A DNA stretch of 64,000 nucleotides from Pseudomonadota bacterium (GTDB lineage: Bacteria; Pseudomonadota; Gammaproteobacteria; QQUJ01), in assembly GCA_008501635.1 (NCBI GenBank), contig QQUJ01000018.1, positions 399,286 through 463,285 of the forward strand, read 5' to 3'. Under the pieces are notes generated by a model. That model was not told where the DNA came from. It ran no database searches and worked only from the letters and a program-made list of their open reading frames with translations. Of this stretch, positions 1 through 13,241 are shown piece by piece. Positions within the stretch are counted from its first letter, which is position 1. Every line of letters starts with the position of its first letter. The translations under genes and the position numbers were made by a program.

Positions 1-804
1 GCCGAGACCGGCACGCTGTGCCTGGTGGAGAACGAAGGCAACGGCCGCATGTGTACCACGGTGCCGCCGGTGCATATCGCGGTAATGGGTATCGAGAAGG
101 TGGTGGAGCGGCTCGATGATGTCCCGCCCCTGCTGAGTCTATTGACCCGTTCCGCGACCGGGCAGCCGATAACGACCTACTTCAACATGATCACCTCGCC
201 GCGCAAAACCGGTGAACGCGATGGCCCCGAGGAGATACACCTGGTGTTGCTCGATAACGGCCGCTCGCGTATGTACGCCGATGAGCAGTTGCGTCAGACT
301 CTGCAGTGCATCCGTTGCGGTGCCTGCATGAACCACTGCCCGGTTTACACGCGCATCGGGGGCCATGCCTACGACGCAGTCTACCCGGGACCCATCGGCA
401 AGATCCTCACCCCGCAAATCGACGGCATCGAACAGGCGGGTGAGCTCGCCACCGCATCATCGCTGTGCGGCGCGTGCGCCGAGGTGTGTCCGGTGCGCAT
501 TCCCATCCCGCAGATTCTGGTCCGTCTGCGCCGGGAGGCGGTCAATCGGCCGTCTGGCGTCGGCGCGGTGCGTGGCAGCGGTGCACGACGCAAAGGCCTG
601 GAGGCGTTGATCTGGCAAGGCTGGGCTGCGCTGCATTCCCGGCCGGGCGGGTACCGGTTCTTTACGGGATGGGGCGCCAGGTTGGGGGGGTTTTTACCCA
701 ACGTCGGTGCACTCAAGGAGTGGACCTCGGTGCGCAGCAAGCCGCAACTGGCGTCGAAGACGCTGCATCAACTGGCACGGGAAAAGGGGATCGCCGGTGA
801 GTGA
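1..804 (+). CDS. lutB: Lactate utilization iron-sulfur protein LutB, 3' part (5' end outside window)
   Basis: The reading frame is open from base 1, so the gene is cut by the window edge and only the C-terminal ~267 residues are seen. Two cysteine clusters of the ferredoxin type are visible, CIRCGACMNHCPVY and CGACAEVCPVRIP, which would bind two [4Fe-4S] clusters. The segment before them (TVPPVHIAVMGIEKVVERL) is typical of the LUD domain. In the LutABC system this protein takes part in oxidation of L-lactate to pyruvate in the cytoplasm, passing electrons through its clusters. Its stop overlaps the GTG start of the next gene by 8 bp, so the two are probably translationally coupled. lutA would be expected upstream, outside the window. 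Confidence 0.9.
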   Translation, partial: AETGTLCLVENEGNGRMCTTVPPVHIAVMGIEKVVERLDDVPPLLSLLTRSATGQPITTYFNMITSPRKTGERDGPEEIHLVLLDNGRSRMYADEQLRQTLQCIRCGACMNHCPVYTRIGGHAYDAVYPGPIGKILTPQIDGIEQAGELATASSLCGACAEVCPVRIPIPQILVRLRREAVNRPSGVGAVRGSGARRKGLEALIWQGWAALHSRPGGYRFFTGWGARLGGFLPNVGALKEWTSVRSKPQLASKTLHQLAREKGIAGE

Positions 805-1459
805 CATCGCGCGCGACAACATCCTTGGCCGCCTGCGCAGCCCCGGGCGCATGACCGACAGCGCGGTGCGAGTGGCGACGAGGTTGCCGCTAAAGCAGTG
901 GGCGTACGAGGAGAGGATTGAGCGTTTCACTACGCTGTTGACTGCGGTACACGCCGAGGTGCATCGCACTACCACCGCGCATTGGATCACGGAGCTCTGT
1001 GCATTGCTGGCCGGGCGTTCGATACGCAACATGATGTATGCATCGGAAACACCGATCGGCCAGGCCCTGGACAAGGTCGGTGAGTTACTGCCGGAGCGGA
1101 TTCGTTATGCGGAATCCATCGAGGCCTTCAAACCTGCGCTGTTCAATGATGTCGCGGCCGCGCTCACCAGCGCACATGCGGGCATTGCCGAAACCGGCAC
1201 TCTGGTGCTGTGGCCGACTATTCAGGAGCCACGGTTGATGTCGCTGGTGCCGCCCGTTCACATCGCGGTGTTGGCGGCGGATCGTCTGTTCAATACGCTC
1301 GCCGAAATCATGACGGAGGAGAATTGGGCGAGCAGCCTGCCCACCAATGCGTTGCTGATCTCCGGACCCTCGAAAACTGCGGATATCGAACAGACACTCG
1401 CCTACGGCGTGCACGGACCAAAGGAGCTGATTGTTTTCCTCCTGGAGTGCAGTGCATGA
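797..1459 (+). CDS. lutC: Lactate utilization protein C (LUD domain)
   Basis: A 220-residue LUD-domain protein, the usual size for LutC. The GTG start at 797 lies inside the end of lutB and gives the N-terminus VSDIARDNILGRLR, which fits the family; the longer reading from 707 is antisense-like and rejected. Motifs include ETGTLVLWPT and the C-terminal GPSKTADIEQTLAYGVHGPK, the conserved LUD signature. It is thought to act with LutA and LutB in L-lactate oxidation. The overlap with lutB supports one operon. Confidence 0.9.
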   Translation: MSDIARDNILGRLRSPGRMTDSAVRVATRLPLKQWAYEERIERFTTLLTAVHAEVHRTTTAHWITELCALLAGRSIRNMMYASETPIGQALDKVGELLPERIRYAESIEAFKPALFNDVAAALTSAHAGIAETGTLVLWPTIQEPRLMSLVPPVHIAVLAADRLFNTLAEIMTEENWASSLPTNALLISGPSKTADIEQTLAYGVHGPKELIVFLLECSA

Positions 1460-1724
1460 GGGTGAACTGTTACGAAGACCTCACCGCCGTTCTAGGCGAA
1501 TTTCTTCCGGGGTCACGGCGCTGCGTATCCCGGTATACGGTGCAGTCCGGCTGCGGGGACGGAATCCTCGCATTCAATTCACCACGGCGAAGCCGCGCCA
1601 CAGTGTTTGGCCTGTGAGTCAACCAATAATCCAATTCGCATGAGACCTCCCCACGCATAGGGTGATAAAGTAGCGCTACCAGTACGTATCCACTCCCACG
1701 ACCGGACAACAGGACCCACCCACC

Positions 1725-2381
1725 TTGGCGTCAACCTGCACCATTGAAAACCGCCCCCAATCCCTGGGCGAAGAGATCGCCAACAGCGTCAGCCATGGCG
1801 CGGGGATGGTGGCTGCGATCGTGGCGGTTCCGTTCCTGATGATCGCTGCGGTAAGGGGCGGTGATGCCGCAGGTATCGCGGGGGCCGCGGTCTTTGCCAC
1901 GAGCATGGTGCTGCTGTATGCGTCATCCATGCTGTTTCATGCCATCCCTCAGGGTCGTGCCAAGCGCCTCTTCCAGTTCCTCGATCACGGGGCGATCTAT
2001 CTGCTGATTGCGGGGACCTATACGCCGTTTTTGCTGGGACCGTTGCGCGGCGCCTGGGGCTGGACGCTGTTCGGTCTGGTCTGGGGCCTGGCCGTCGCGG
2101 GTATCACCGTCAAGGCGATTATCGGGGCGCACGCAGCCGGCAAAATCTCCACGTGGATCTATTTGGCCATGGGATGGCTGATTCTGATCGCCGCTGAACC
2201 TGCCTGGACACATGTGCCGAAGTGGGGGCTCTTCTGGCTGTTGATGGGCGGCATAGCCTACACGCTTGGCGTGGTCTTTTTCGCCGTGGAAAGGATCCGC
2301 TATTTCCATTTCGTCTGGCATCTGTTCGTGATCACTGGCACTGCCTGCCACTTTTACGCAGTACTCAACTACGCTATCTGA
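1725..2381 (+). CDS. Hemolysin III / YqfA-type (PAQR family) membrane protein
   Basis: A 218-residue integral membrane protein with about seven hydrophobic segments. It carries the family's conserved histidines: SHGAG near residue 25, the SSMLFH motif near 66-71, LDHG near 85, and a C-terminal HFVWHLFV...CHFY stretch. Bacterial members are named after hemolysin III, but their role is poorly known; related PAQR proteins are proposed metal-dependent hydrolases. The start chosen is TTG at 1725, because no ATG or GTG lies close upstream in frame. It sits alone between lutC and sdaA on the same strand, with a 265-bp gap upstream. Confidence 0.85.
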   Translation: MASTCTIENRPQSLGEEIANSVSHGAGMVAAIVAVPFLMIAAVRGGDAAGIAGAAVFATSMVLLYASSMLFHAIPQGRAKRLFQFLDHGAIYLLIAGTYTPFLLGPLRGAWGWTLFGLVWGLAVAGITVKAIIGAHAAGKISTWIYLAMGWLILIAAEPAWTHVPKWGLFWLLMGGIAYTLGVVFFAVERIRYFHFVWHLFVITGTACHFYAVLNYAI

Positions 2382-2412
2382 GTCGCCGTCGTTGGCGCCT
2401 CACGGATAGATC

Positions 2413-3813
2413 ATGGCCATCAGCGTTTTCGACCTGTTCAAGATCGGTATTGGCCCATCCAGTTCGCACACCGTCGGTCCGATGATCGCAGCCCGGCGGT
2501 TTGCCGTGGGTTTGAACGAGGCTGGCCTGCTGTCACGTGTTGCCCAACTTCGGGTAGAGCTGTTCGGTTCGTTGGGTGCCACGGGTAAGGGGCACGGAAG
2601 CGATAAGGCGATTTTGATGGGTCTGGAAGGGGAGACGCCCGATCAGGTCGATCCCGATGGGGTGGATGGGCGTCTCGCCGGCATCCGCCGGCAGGGTGCT
2701 CTACGGCTGCTGGGGAAACATGAGGTGGCCTTTGATGAGTCCGAGGATTTAATCCTCCACCGGCGCAAGAGTCTGCCCGATCACCCCAACGGTATGCGTT
2801 TTCTAGCCGTTGACACAACGGGGGCAAAGCTCTACACCCGTGGTTACTACTCGGTGGGTGGTGGTTTCGTGGTCGAGGAGGATGCCGCCGCAGAAGGCCA
2901 GTTACGCGCCGACGATACGTTACTTCCCCATCCCTTCAAGAGCGCCACAGAGCTGTTGGCGCTGTGTCGGAAACAAAGCGTTCGAATCAGCGACTTGATG
3001 CTGGCGAACGAGCAGGTATGGCATTCGGAAAGCGAGATCCACGAGCGACTGCTGAAGATCTGGCGGGTAATGCAGTCCTGTGTGGAGCGCGGCTGCAAGG
3101 AGGAGGGAATCCTGCCCGGCGGCATGAAGGTGCGCCGTCGAGCGGCAAGCCTGTACCGCAAACTCTGTAGCCACCCTGAAGAGGGATTGCAGGATCCGCT
3201 GACGGTACTGGACTGGGTCGATCTCTACGCGTTGGCGGTCAATGAGGAAAATGCCGCCGGTGGTCGTGTGGTGACCGCCCCCACCAACGGCGCGGCAGGG
3301 ATCGTCCCCGCGGTGCTGCACTACTACGCCCGGTTCTGCAAAGGGGCCAACGAGGATGGAGTGGTCCGTTTTCTGCTGACGGCCGGCGCTATCGGCATCC
3401 TCTACAAGGAGAATGCCTCCATCTCGGGCGCCGAAGTCGGCTGCCAGGGCGAAGTGGGTTCCGCCTGCTCGATGGCTGCGGGCGCGCTGACCGAGGTGCT
3501 GGGCGGTACTCCAGAACAGGTAGAAAACGCCGCCGAGATCGGCATGGAGCACAATCTGGGATTGACCTGCGATCCGGTGGGGGGGTTGGTTCAGGTGCCG
3601 TGCATCGAGCGCAACGCCATGGCCGCGGTCAAGGCGATCAACGCCGCGCGCATGGCGCTGCGTGGTGACGGGACGCACTTCGTCTCGCTCGACAAGGTCA
3701 TCAAGACCATGCGCGACACCGGTGCCGATATGAAGACCAAGTACAAAGAGACTGCGCGGGGCGGCCTTGCGGTTAACGTCATCGAAGTACCGGTCAACAT
3801 CATTGAGTGCTGA
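2413..3813 (+). CDS. sdaA: L-serine ammonia-lyase, single-chain iron-sulfur type
   Basis: A 466-residue enzyme that deaminates L-serine to pyruvate and ammonia. The N-terminal beta domain shows [16 protein letters not shown]; the C-terminal alpha domain shows [35 protein letters not shown] and [21 protein letters not shown]. The cysteines near residues 344, 385 and 396 are the expected ligands of the oxygen-sensitive [4Fe-4S] cluster. Length matches single-chain SdaA/SdaB (about 455 residues). It begins 31 bp after the hemolysin III gene, so co-transcription is possible. With LutBC upstream it feeds pyruvate. Confidence 0.95.
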   Translation: MAISVFDLFKIGIGPSSSHTVGPMIAARRFAVGLNEAGLLSRVAQLRVELFGSLGATGKGHGSDKAILMGLEGETPDQVDPDGVDGRLAGIRRQGALRLLGKHEVAFDESEDLILHRRKSLPDHPNGMRFLAVDTTGAKLYTRGYYSVGGGFVVEEDAAAEGQLRADDTLLPHPFKSATELLALCRKQSVRISDLMLANEQVWHSESEIHERLLKIWRVMQSCVERGCKEEGILPGGMKVRRRAASLYRKLCSHPEEGLQDPLTVLDWVDLYALAVNEENAAGGRVVTAPTNGAAGIVPAVLHYYARFCKGANEDGVVRFLLTAGAIGILYKENASISGAEVGCQGEVGSACSMAAGALTEVLGGTPEQVENAAEIGMEHNLGLTCDPVGGLVQVPCIERNAMAAVKAINAARMALRGDGTHFVSLDKVIKTMRDTGADMKTKYKETARGGLAVNVIEVPVNIIEC

Positions 3814-4045
3814 CCGGTTGCTATGGGGATCTTTCCAGCACATGGCGTGTTGAAAAAAGACAGCCGGTACTTACGCTGCCTCCCTTTGGGAGGCAAGCGC
3901 AAAACGCTTGCATGCGTATTCATAATGGGCCGGGTGGTCTGCGAGGGTAGAGCCACTGTTGGGCGGACCGAGAGGCCCAATCGACGAGAGTTCCCCTGCA
4001 GCGATACTTGCGGCGCGACTGGTGCAACGTTGCGTCTTAGCCGCA

Positions 4046-5503
4046 CTATCTTGGAGGCCGCCTGCCAATCAACTGCTGAATCCATTCCTGAATAGCGCGT
4101 TGGGCCTCTGGATTGGCAGGTTCGTCTCCACTTCCGGTGAACGAAAGACGCACGAACATACCGTCCGCAATACCCGCGGGAGAGCGTTGTTGCCACGCAA
4201 AACTTCGCCAGCGCTTTCTCCAGGCATTGACGTTTTCGAGTTGCACTCCACTCAGACGACCTACCCGGTGCTCGATTCGTTCGCCCAGCGCGTAGCAGCC
4301 GTCGTCGAACACTTCGAGCCTGGTTGAGAACCCCGCAATACCGCCGACACGCTGGTACTCGATTACCTTGGTCAATCCGGCGCAGGCCGGTGTCGCTTCG
4401 GGTTGCCGCTGGTGGCTGCCACGGGCGGCGTCAAGGGGTGCATGGGTAAACAGCAGGCTGAAGCGCGTATCCTGAGGTTCGTTTCCCCGGAAGCAGGCGA
4501 CAAGGACGCTGTCTCTGCTCCAACTTGGCAGAGTACAATGGGCATCGCTGCCGTAAGCGGTCACTTGTGCGTTGCCGCCGCCGCGTCGAACAGGCTCGCC
4601 GAGCCGGATGGCGTAGAGCCCCGTCGATTTTCGCGTAATCACGATGTCACGCTTTGAGTTGGTAAAACGCGTGTCCGCACGGTATCGCGATAGGTCGGGT
4701 TTGTCCGCCCACACGTAGGTGGCGTCGGTGGTGTCGCGGGTAAAGAGCAGTGTGAATCGGGCGTCCGTGGGCTTGCGACTGGCAATCGCGAAACAGCGCA
4801 CCTCAACATCACGATCTCTCCAGCGTCGGACATTGCAGTAGACGGCTTCGTCCCCGTAAGCGGTGATCTGAATATTACCGCCTCGATTGGCAGCGCCGTC
4901 GAGGTTTACCCGGTATGCGCCTGGGCCGGTGCGGGCGATGTGCGGATGCGCGGCGGTGCGCCCTCGATTCGCGAAGATGACAGCGGGCTCGTAATTGCTT
5001 GAAGTGGGGTTATCAGCCAACAGATAGTCCTGGCCACTTCCATTGTGAAAGAGCAGCGAATAGCGTGTGTCGATTGGCGTTCCGTCGGGACCGTAGCACG
5101 CAATGTTCACGATCCCGCGCCGCCAACTCGCCGCCTGGCAATGCGCGTTGCCGCCATACGCCGTGACCTGTGCGTGTCCGCCGTAGGCGGCAATGGCACC
5201 GAGCGTGACGTTGTAGAAACCCTTGCGCACCCGGTGGATGGCGATCGGCCCGTCATTCCGACTGTAGGCAATGGCAGGCAGGTAGTCGCGTGCCAGTGGG
5301 TCGTTAGCCCAGACATAGGCGATGCGCAACGGCGACGGCATGCAGTTTTGTCCCTGCGCATTGCAAGCGTAGATGTCGACGGTGCAAAACAGCAGCAGAG
5401 TGGCGATGAACCAAACGTTGGCTGCCGTTTTCGTGCGGCACATCGTGGCGGGGGCGGCGCGTGCCGGACGGGCGTTTGAATAGGCTTTGGACTCGTGCAT
5501 CAT
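4046..5503 (-). CDS. Secreted protein with three internal ~95-residue repeats
   Basis: A 485-residue product with an N-terminal hydrophobic segment (WFIATLLLFCTVDIYA, residues ~31-46) after a basic stretch, read as a signal peptide. Residues ~58-345 hold three repeats. Each ends in a pattern like DTRYSLLFHNGSG / DARFTLLFTRDTT / DTRFSLLFTHAPL, and each has a conserved Cys pair (AHC...NIAC, VYC...EVRC, AHC...LVAC) around an ITAYG/VTAYG motif, probably a disulfide-bonded beta module. The C-terminal ~110 residues form a separate domain with a GGIAGF motif, faintly like small protease-inhibitor folds (weak). The AGGTGG before the ATG supports this start. I do not recognise the family. The location is likely periplasmic or extracellular. 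Confidence 0.75.
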   Translation of the reverse strand: MMHESKAYSNARPARAAPATMCRTKTAANVWFIATLLLFCTVDIYACNAQGQNCMPSPLRIAYVWANDPLARDYLPAIAYSRNDGPIAIHRVRKGFYNVTLGAIAAYGGHAQVTAYGGNAHCQAASWRRGIVNIACYGPDGTPIDTRYSLLFHNGSGQDYLLADNPTSSNYEPAVIFANRGRTAAHPHIARTGPGAYRVNLDGAANRGGNIQITAYGDEAVYCNVRRWRDRDVEVRCFAIASRKPTDARFTLLFTRDTTDATYVWADKPDLSRYRADTRFTNSKRDIVITRKSTGLYAIRLGEPVRRGGGNAQVTAYGSDAHCTLPSWSRDSVLVACFRGNEPQDTRFSLLFTHAPLDAARGSHQRQPEATPACAGLTKVIEYQRVGGIAGFSTRLEVFDDGCYALGERIEHRVGRLSGVQLENVNAWRKRWRSFAWQQRSPAGIADGMFVRLSFTGSGDEPANPEAQRAIQEWIQQLIGRRPPR

Positions 5504-6149
5504 TTTCCACCTAGGATGTGACAGTCACGCTCTGGTATCGCACATGAATCGGACTCCGTTTGGCACAACGATGCCCACTAAGTCGCCGTGATCGACATAT
5601 CGGTTCATTCCCAATCCCCGCAGCAGTCTGGTACAGTTTTCTCCCTGGCGCTACCGCCTGATCAAGTCGGCAGCGCCGTTACATTGTTGCGCGATCGCAT
5701 ACCCTTCGTGCGCCTCGACCGGCAGATCCACGGGGATCAAATCGTGAACGCAAATACGCTACCCCAACGAGTGCCGCACGCTAACCAATGCTCCCATCCA
5801 GCAGCCAGTGAATACGTCACATCGCACGCCGGTGAGGCGCGACGGGTAAAAGGCGCCGAAAACCGCTCCATCACCCCCACCTACCGCAGGGGATGCGGCT
5901 AGAAGAGAGGGTGGGATGGCTGCGTGGCGGCAGTTTCCAACGCATGGTTTTCATGATGCCCCTCGATGCTTAAAGGACTATTTGCAGATGCCGACAGTGA
6001 GATATATCCTGCAGCGATTACAGTGACAAGGTTAGCCGGCCGATAGCAAGGGATCTGAATAGAATACCGTACGTGACCGAGTAGGCATCATGAGCGCCTG
6101 CACTTGCACATAATGGATCCGTTTTGAGATTGGATATCTGGGGAAGTCG
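5504..6149. other. Intergenic region, 646 bp, no convincing gene
   Basis: This stretch separates a leftward secreted-protein gene from the rightward hemerythrin gene and must hold both promoters. A 104-codon frame at 5588-5902 has no recognisable product, no good ribosome site and low-complexity composition, so it is not called. The 250 bp nearest the hemerythrin gene are more A+T rich than the surroundings. I see no RNA gene. Confidence 0.5.
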
Positions 6150-6725
6150 ATGAGTTTACGTTCCGCATTTGCAGCGATTACATCGAAATTAGGTATGTCG
6201 CGTAAGGCGACGGCGCCGGGACCTGCGATTCCTCAAAAACTGCCCGAGATTGAGGCCGACACCGATATTGTCGCGAAGCTCTCCCGCGAGCATGGCCAGT
6301 TGCGCCAGGTGATGAGCAACATACTGGCCGCGGCCAGGGAAAAACGCTTTGAGGTCGCAAAGAAAGAGCTGGTTCGATTCCAGGCATTCCTGGCCCGTCA
6401 TCTGGCGACCGAAAACCGCGATTTCTATCCCGAGCTGAAACAGCATCTGCCCGAGTACTCGGGCAATATACAGCGCTGCCAGGCCGACCTGCACGGCATT
6501 GTGACCGAGCTAAAACTGGTTGCCGAGATCGGCGAGAAAGAAGCCAGGTGGCGGCCACAGACGGTGGCTTCGTTGCAACGGCTTTTCGAGCGCGTCGAAG
6601 AGCGGCTCACTTACGAAGAGAATTCACTCTTTCCGGTCTATTTTGCCATCGGCGAGAAGCAGGATATTTTCAACAAGACGCAGATCTTCGACCGTTCTTT
6701 GTACGCCCGACTCAAGAATCAGTAA
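6150..6725 (+). CDS. Hemerythrin-like (HHE) domain protein
   Basis: A 191-residue soluble protein. Helices with the HHE pattern are visible: LSREHGQLRQVM (~residue 48), FLARHLATENRDFYPEL (~90), DLHGIVTEL (~116) and ERLTYEENSLFPVYF (~155). The His and Glu residues in these helices are the expected diiron ligands. Such proteins bind O2 or NO, or sense iron or redox state. The ~45-residue N-terminal extension is of unknown role. GGGGAAG precedes the ATG. A strong terminator follows, so the gene is probably monocistronic. Confidence 0.85.
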   Translation: MSLRSAFAAITSKLGMSRKATAPGPAIPQKLPEIEADTDIVAKLSREHGQLRQVMSNILAAAREKRFEVAKKELVRFQAFLARHLATENRDFYPELKQHLPEYSGNIQRCQADLHGIVTELKLVAEIGEKEARWRPQTVASLQRLFERVEERLTYEENSLFPVYFAIGEKQDIFNKTQIFDRSLYARLKNQ

Positions 6726-6752
6726 CGGGCAGATTTGCAGGTTGACCAAGGT

Positions 6753-6785
6753 AAAACCGGCTGAGTATCTGCCGGTTTTTGTTTT
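6753..6785 (+). terminator. Rho-independent terminator after the hemerythrin gene
   Basis: A perfect 9-bp stem, AAAACCGGC / GCCGGTTTT, with a 9-nt loop and a T-rich tail, 27 bp after the stop codon. The A-run on the 5' side means it may also work for the convergent methyltransferase gene. Confidence 0.85.
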
Positions 6786-6902
6786 GCGCGCTGCACATCG
6801 GGATCTTGATGTTGTCGGGTGCGCGGGATCAGAGGCCGGTGGCGCCCGATCTGGGTGGGTGCCGGGTCCAGCGTGCTTTGGGATAGCCGGATCGATGGCG
6901 GA

Positions 6903-7712
6903 TCACGGATGGTGTGTCGTAAAGCGCAGGTGCGCGATCCGCTCCCCGTAGAGCACCCGGAACCAGGGGTTGTGCGCAACCAGACCGAGCCAGCCCCAGC
7001 GCTCGGCATGGTGATCGAGCACGCACCATTCATTGAGCAGTTTGATGCGCCGGTCCCAGTGTTCGAGTTCATGGCTGTCCGCCAGCGACCACTTGAGTTT
7101 GGCGTCGAAGCGCCACAGTGTGTCGTGGTAATGGGTCATGCCTATGGCACCGAAGGCAAGCACCTCCAGCAGCATCTCGGCGCCGGGAAAGGCGTTGACC
7201 AGATGGCGCAGGAGGCTACGCACTTCGTGGCGGGCGAAGTACATCAGCAGTCCTTCGGCGATCAACAAAACTGGGCGGTCACCGCGGTCAATCGCTTTGA
7301 ACCAGCTGGTGTCCATGACCGAGGCGGAAATGAAGCGGTAGCGAGCGTGTTCCTTGAAGTATTGACGGCGCCAGGCGATGACCTCGGGGAGATCCAGCTC
7401 GTACCACTGCACCGTTTCGTTGTCGAGGCGGTGGAAGCGGCTGTCGAGTCCGGATCCGAGATTGACGACCAGGGCGTGCGGATTCCTGCCGAGGAAATCC
7501 CGTACCGCGTCATCGAGGAGGCGAGTACGCACCGCCACCGCAACTTGCGATTTCCAGTCGTGATCGAAGCGCGCGAAGTCGTAGTCAATGCGACGCAGCA
7601 GTTCGACTGCTTTGGAATCCTCGATGATGGGATCGTGCCGTTGGGTCTCCCTGGCCCGGGCCCAGAGGGGCAGCAGCAATGTCTCTTCGACACCGGTAAG
7701 TCGAGTCTTCAT
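6903..7712 (-). CDS. Class I SAM-dependent methyltransferase, leucine carboxyl methyltransferase / TcmP-like family
   Basis: A 269-residue enzyme beginning MKTRLTGVEETLLLPLWARA. The SAM-binding loop VVNLGSGLDSRF (~residue 86) is followed by YELDLPEVIAWRRQYF and VLLIAEGLLMYF, the pattern of the LCM/TcmP O-methyltransferase family. An ATG nine codons upstream (7739) is open, but AGAGAG 8 nt before the ATG at 7712 and the family N-terminus favour the shorter form. The substrate cannot be told from sequence. The gene is convergent with the hemerythrin gene and downstream of acnA on the same strand. Confidence 0.8.
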   Translation of the reverse strand: MKTRLTGVEETLLLPLWARARETQRHDPIIEDSKAVELLRRIDYDFARFDHDWKSQVAVAVRTRLLDDAVRDFLGRNPHALVVNLGSGLDSRFHRLDNETVQWYELDLPEVIAWRRQYFKEHARYRFISASVMDTSWFKAIDRGDRPVLLIAEGLLMYFARHEVRSLLRHLVNAFPGAEMLLEVLAFGAIGMTHYHDTLWRFDAKLKWSLADSHELEHWDRRIKLLNEWCVLDHHAERWGWLGLVAHNPWFRVLYGERIAHLRFTTHHP

Positions 7713-7781
7713 CCTTGAGCTCTCTTCAGACCTGACCATGGGTTCACTCTTTGGCGCGTATTATGGCGCCATGGCATGCTG

Positions 7782-10460
<2,679 letters not shown>

Positions 10461-10487
10461 GGGGATGCTCCAAGGTATGGGATGTTT

Positions 10488-10501
10488 TCTACAATTGTAG
10501 A
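10488..10501. promoter_or_regulatory. Perfect 14-bp palindrome between divergent acnA and fumC
   Basis: TCTACAATTGTAGA reads the same on both strands and sits near the middle of the 81-bp gap between the two start codons. It contains TACAAT, a good -10 hexamer, on each strand, so it could be a pair of overlapping back-to-back -10 boxes, an operator, or both. No strong -35 is visible on either side. The role is inferred. Confidence 0.45.
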
Positions 10502-10541
10502 GGGTGCGGGCTCCCGACGAGTTCACCCAGGAAGGAAAAAA

Positions 10542-11918
<1,377 letters not shown>

Positions 11919-11928
11919 AGCGAGGGAG

Positions 11929-13179
11929 TTAGCGCGGCGGCGGTGCGTCGGCGACCAGCCTGTAGAGCGTACCCTCCTCGGTACTGTAGTCCACCAGATA
12001 GATCTCTCCGGCCTCGTCTTCGCCGAACGTACTGATATGCAGCTTGCTCGAGAGCAGGTGCTGTTGCGTCCAGCGCCCGTCAGATTGCTGCCGACCGCCC
12101 CACACCGCTCCGGTGCAGAAATCTCCGAACAGGTAAATCCCGCGCAGTGCTTTGATGGCCGCACCGCGATAGCGATAGCCGCCGATCACCGCGCAGCCGG
12201 AACGGTGATCGTAGATCAGGATGGGTGGTGTGTAGGTTTTGGCGTCGCAGGGAAAGATGCTGAAGCAGTCGGGACCGAGCAGGTCGCTCCAGCCGAAGTT
12301 GTTGCCCGAAATGCCGCGGGGTATCCAGTTGATCTCCTCCCAGTGCGACGGGCCGACATCGGCAATGAAGAGATCGCCGCTCTTGCGGTCGAAGCTCATG
12401 CGCCAGGGATTGCGCAGTCCGTAAGCCCAGATCTCGGGCCGGGCCTGGGCGATCCCGATGAACGGGTTGTCGTCGGGGACACGATACGGGAGGTCTGCGC
12501 CGACATCGATGCGCAGTATCTTGCCGAGGAGCGTTGTGAGGCTTTGGGCATGGTGGCGCGGATCATCGCCCGAATTGTCGGCATTGCTGCCAAAGTGTCC
12601 GCCATCCCCCAAGGCGATATAGAGCCGTTGATCGGGACCGAAGGTGATGGCGCCGCCGTTGTGTATCGGTGTCGGTTGCATGACGCGCAACACGGTTTCA
12701 CCACTCCCCGCAGCGATGGGTTGGCCAGGTTCTGCGGCACGATAGCGCGCAATCAGACTTGCCCCCTCCTGATCGATGTAGCTGACATAGAACAGTCTGT
12801 TCCGCGGGAAATGGGGATCGAACGCCAGTCCCAGCAATCCCTGTTCGCCGCAGCAGCGCACCGCAGCGCCCAGGTCGAGCAGGGGGACGCGCTGCAGCGC
12901 ACCGTCGCGTATCTCCAGTACCTGACCGCGTTGGGTCGCAAGAAACAGCCGTCCGCTGCCATCGTTTGCGTGCGCGATGGAGGTGATCTCCGGCAGTTTG
13001 GTCACCACCGGCTGCAATCGTACCGGGGGAAGGTCGGGCGTAAGCGTTGCATCGGAGGATTGCTGACCCGGCACTGCGCACCCCGCACCGATCAGGATGA
13101 TCAGTACCAACAAGGTCTGCAGCGTCGTGCGTTGCCTGCCTGTCCCGGGAGCCGGGTGCGCCTCGTCGGCCAGTGGCAT
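11929..13179 (-). CDS. PQQ-dependent sugar dehydrogenase (soluble aldose/sorbosone type), predicted lipoprotein
   Basis: A 416-residue beta-propeller protein. The N-terminus has a hydrophobic segment (TLLVLIILIGAGC) ending in a lipobox-like cysteine at ~34, suggesting a lipoprotein facing the periplasm. Propeller signatures include GLLGLAFDPHFPRNRLFYVSY, HNGGAITFGPDQRLYIALGDGG, YGLRNPWRMSFD and GGYRYRG, as in YliI/Asd-type aldose dehydrogenases. The substrate is unproven. GGAGG lies before the ATG. Its stop is 10 bp from the fumC stop (convergent). Confidence 0.85.
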   Translation of the reverse strand: MPLADEAHPAPGTGRQRTTLQTLLVLIILIGAGCAVPGQQSSDATLTPDLPPVRLQPVVTKLPEITSIAHANDGSGRLFLATQRGQVLEIRDGALQRVPLLDLGAAVRCCGEQGLLGLAFDPHFPRNRLFYVSYIDQEGASLIARYRAAEPGQPIAAGSGETVLRVMQPTPIHNGGAITFGPDQRLYIALGDGGHFGSNADNSGDDPRHHAQSLTTLLGKILRIDVGADLPYRVPDDNPFIGIAQARPEIWAYGLRNPWRMSFDRKSGDLFIADVGPSHWEEINWIPRGISGNNFGWSDLLGPDCFSIFPCDAKTYTPPILIYDHRSGCAVIGGYRYRGAAIKALRGIYLFGDFCTGAVWGGRQQSDGRWTQQHLLSSKLHISTFGEDEAGEIYLVDYSTEEGTLYRLVADAPPPR

Positions 13180-13241
13180 CGTGGCCTCCTCTTCTCCACC
13201 TAGTGTGGCAGATTGCGGCGGGGGCGTGAGGATTGCGAAAG

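Noticed and set aside
5588-5902. 104-codon ORF between the secreted repeat protein and hemerythrin genes
   Set aside because: No family pattern, poor start context and composition unlike its neighbours.
6011-6182. 12-bp direct repeat GCAGCGATTACA (6011-6022 and 6171-6182)
   Set aside because: The second copy lies in the hemerythrin coding sequence. With only two copies and no structure around them, chance is the simplest explanation.
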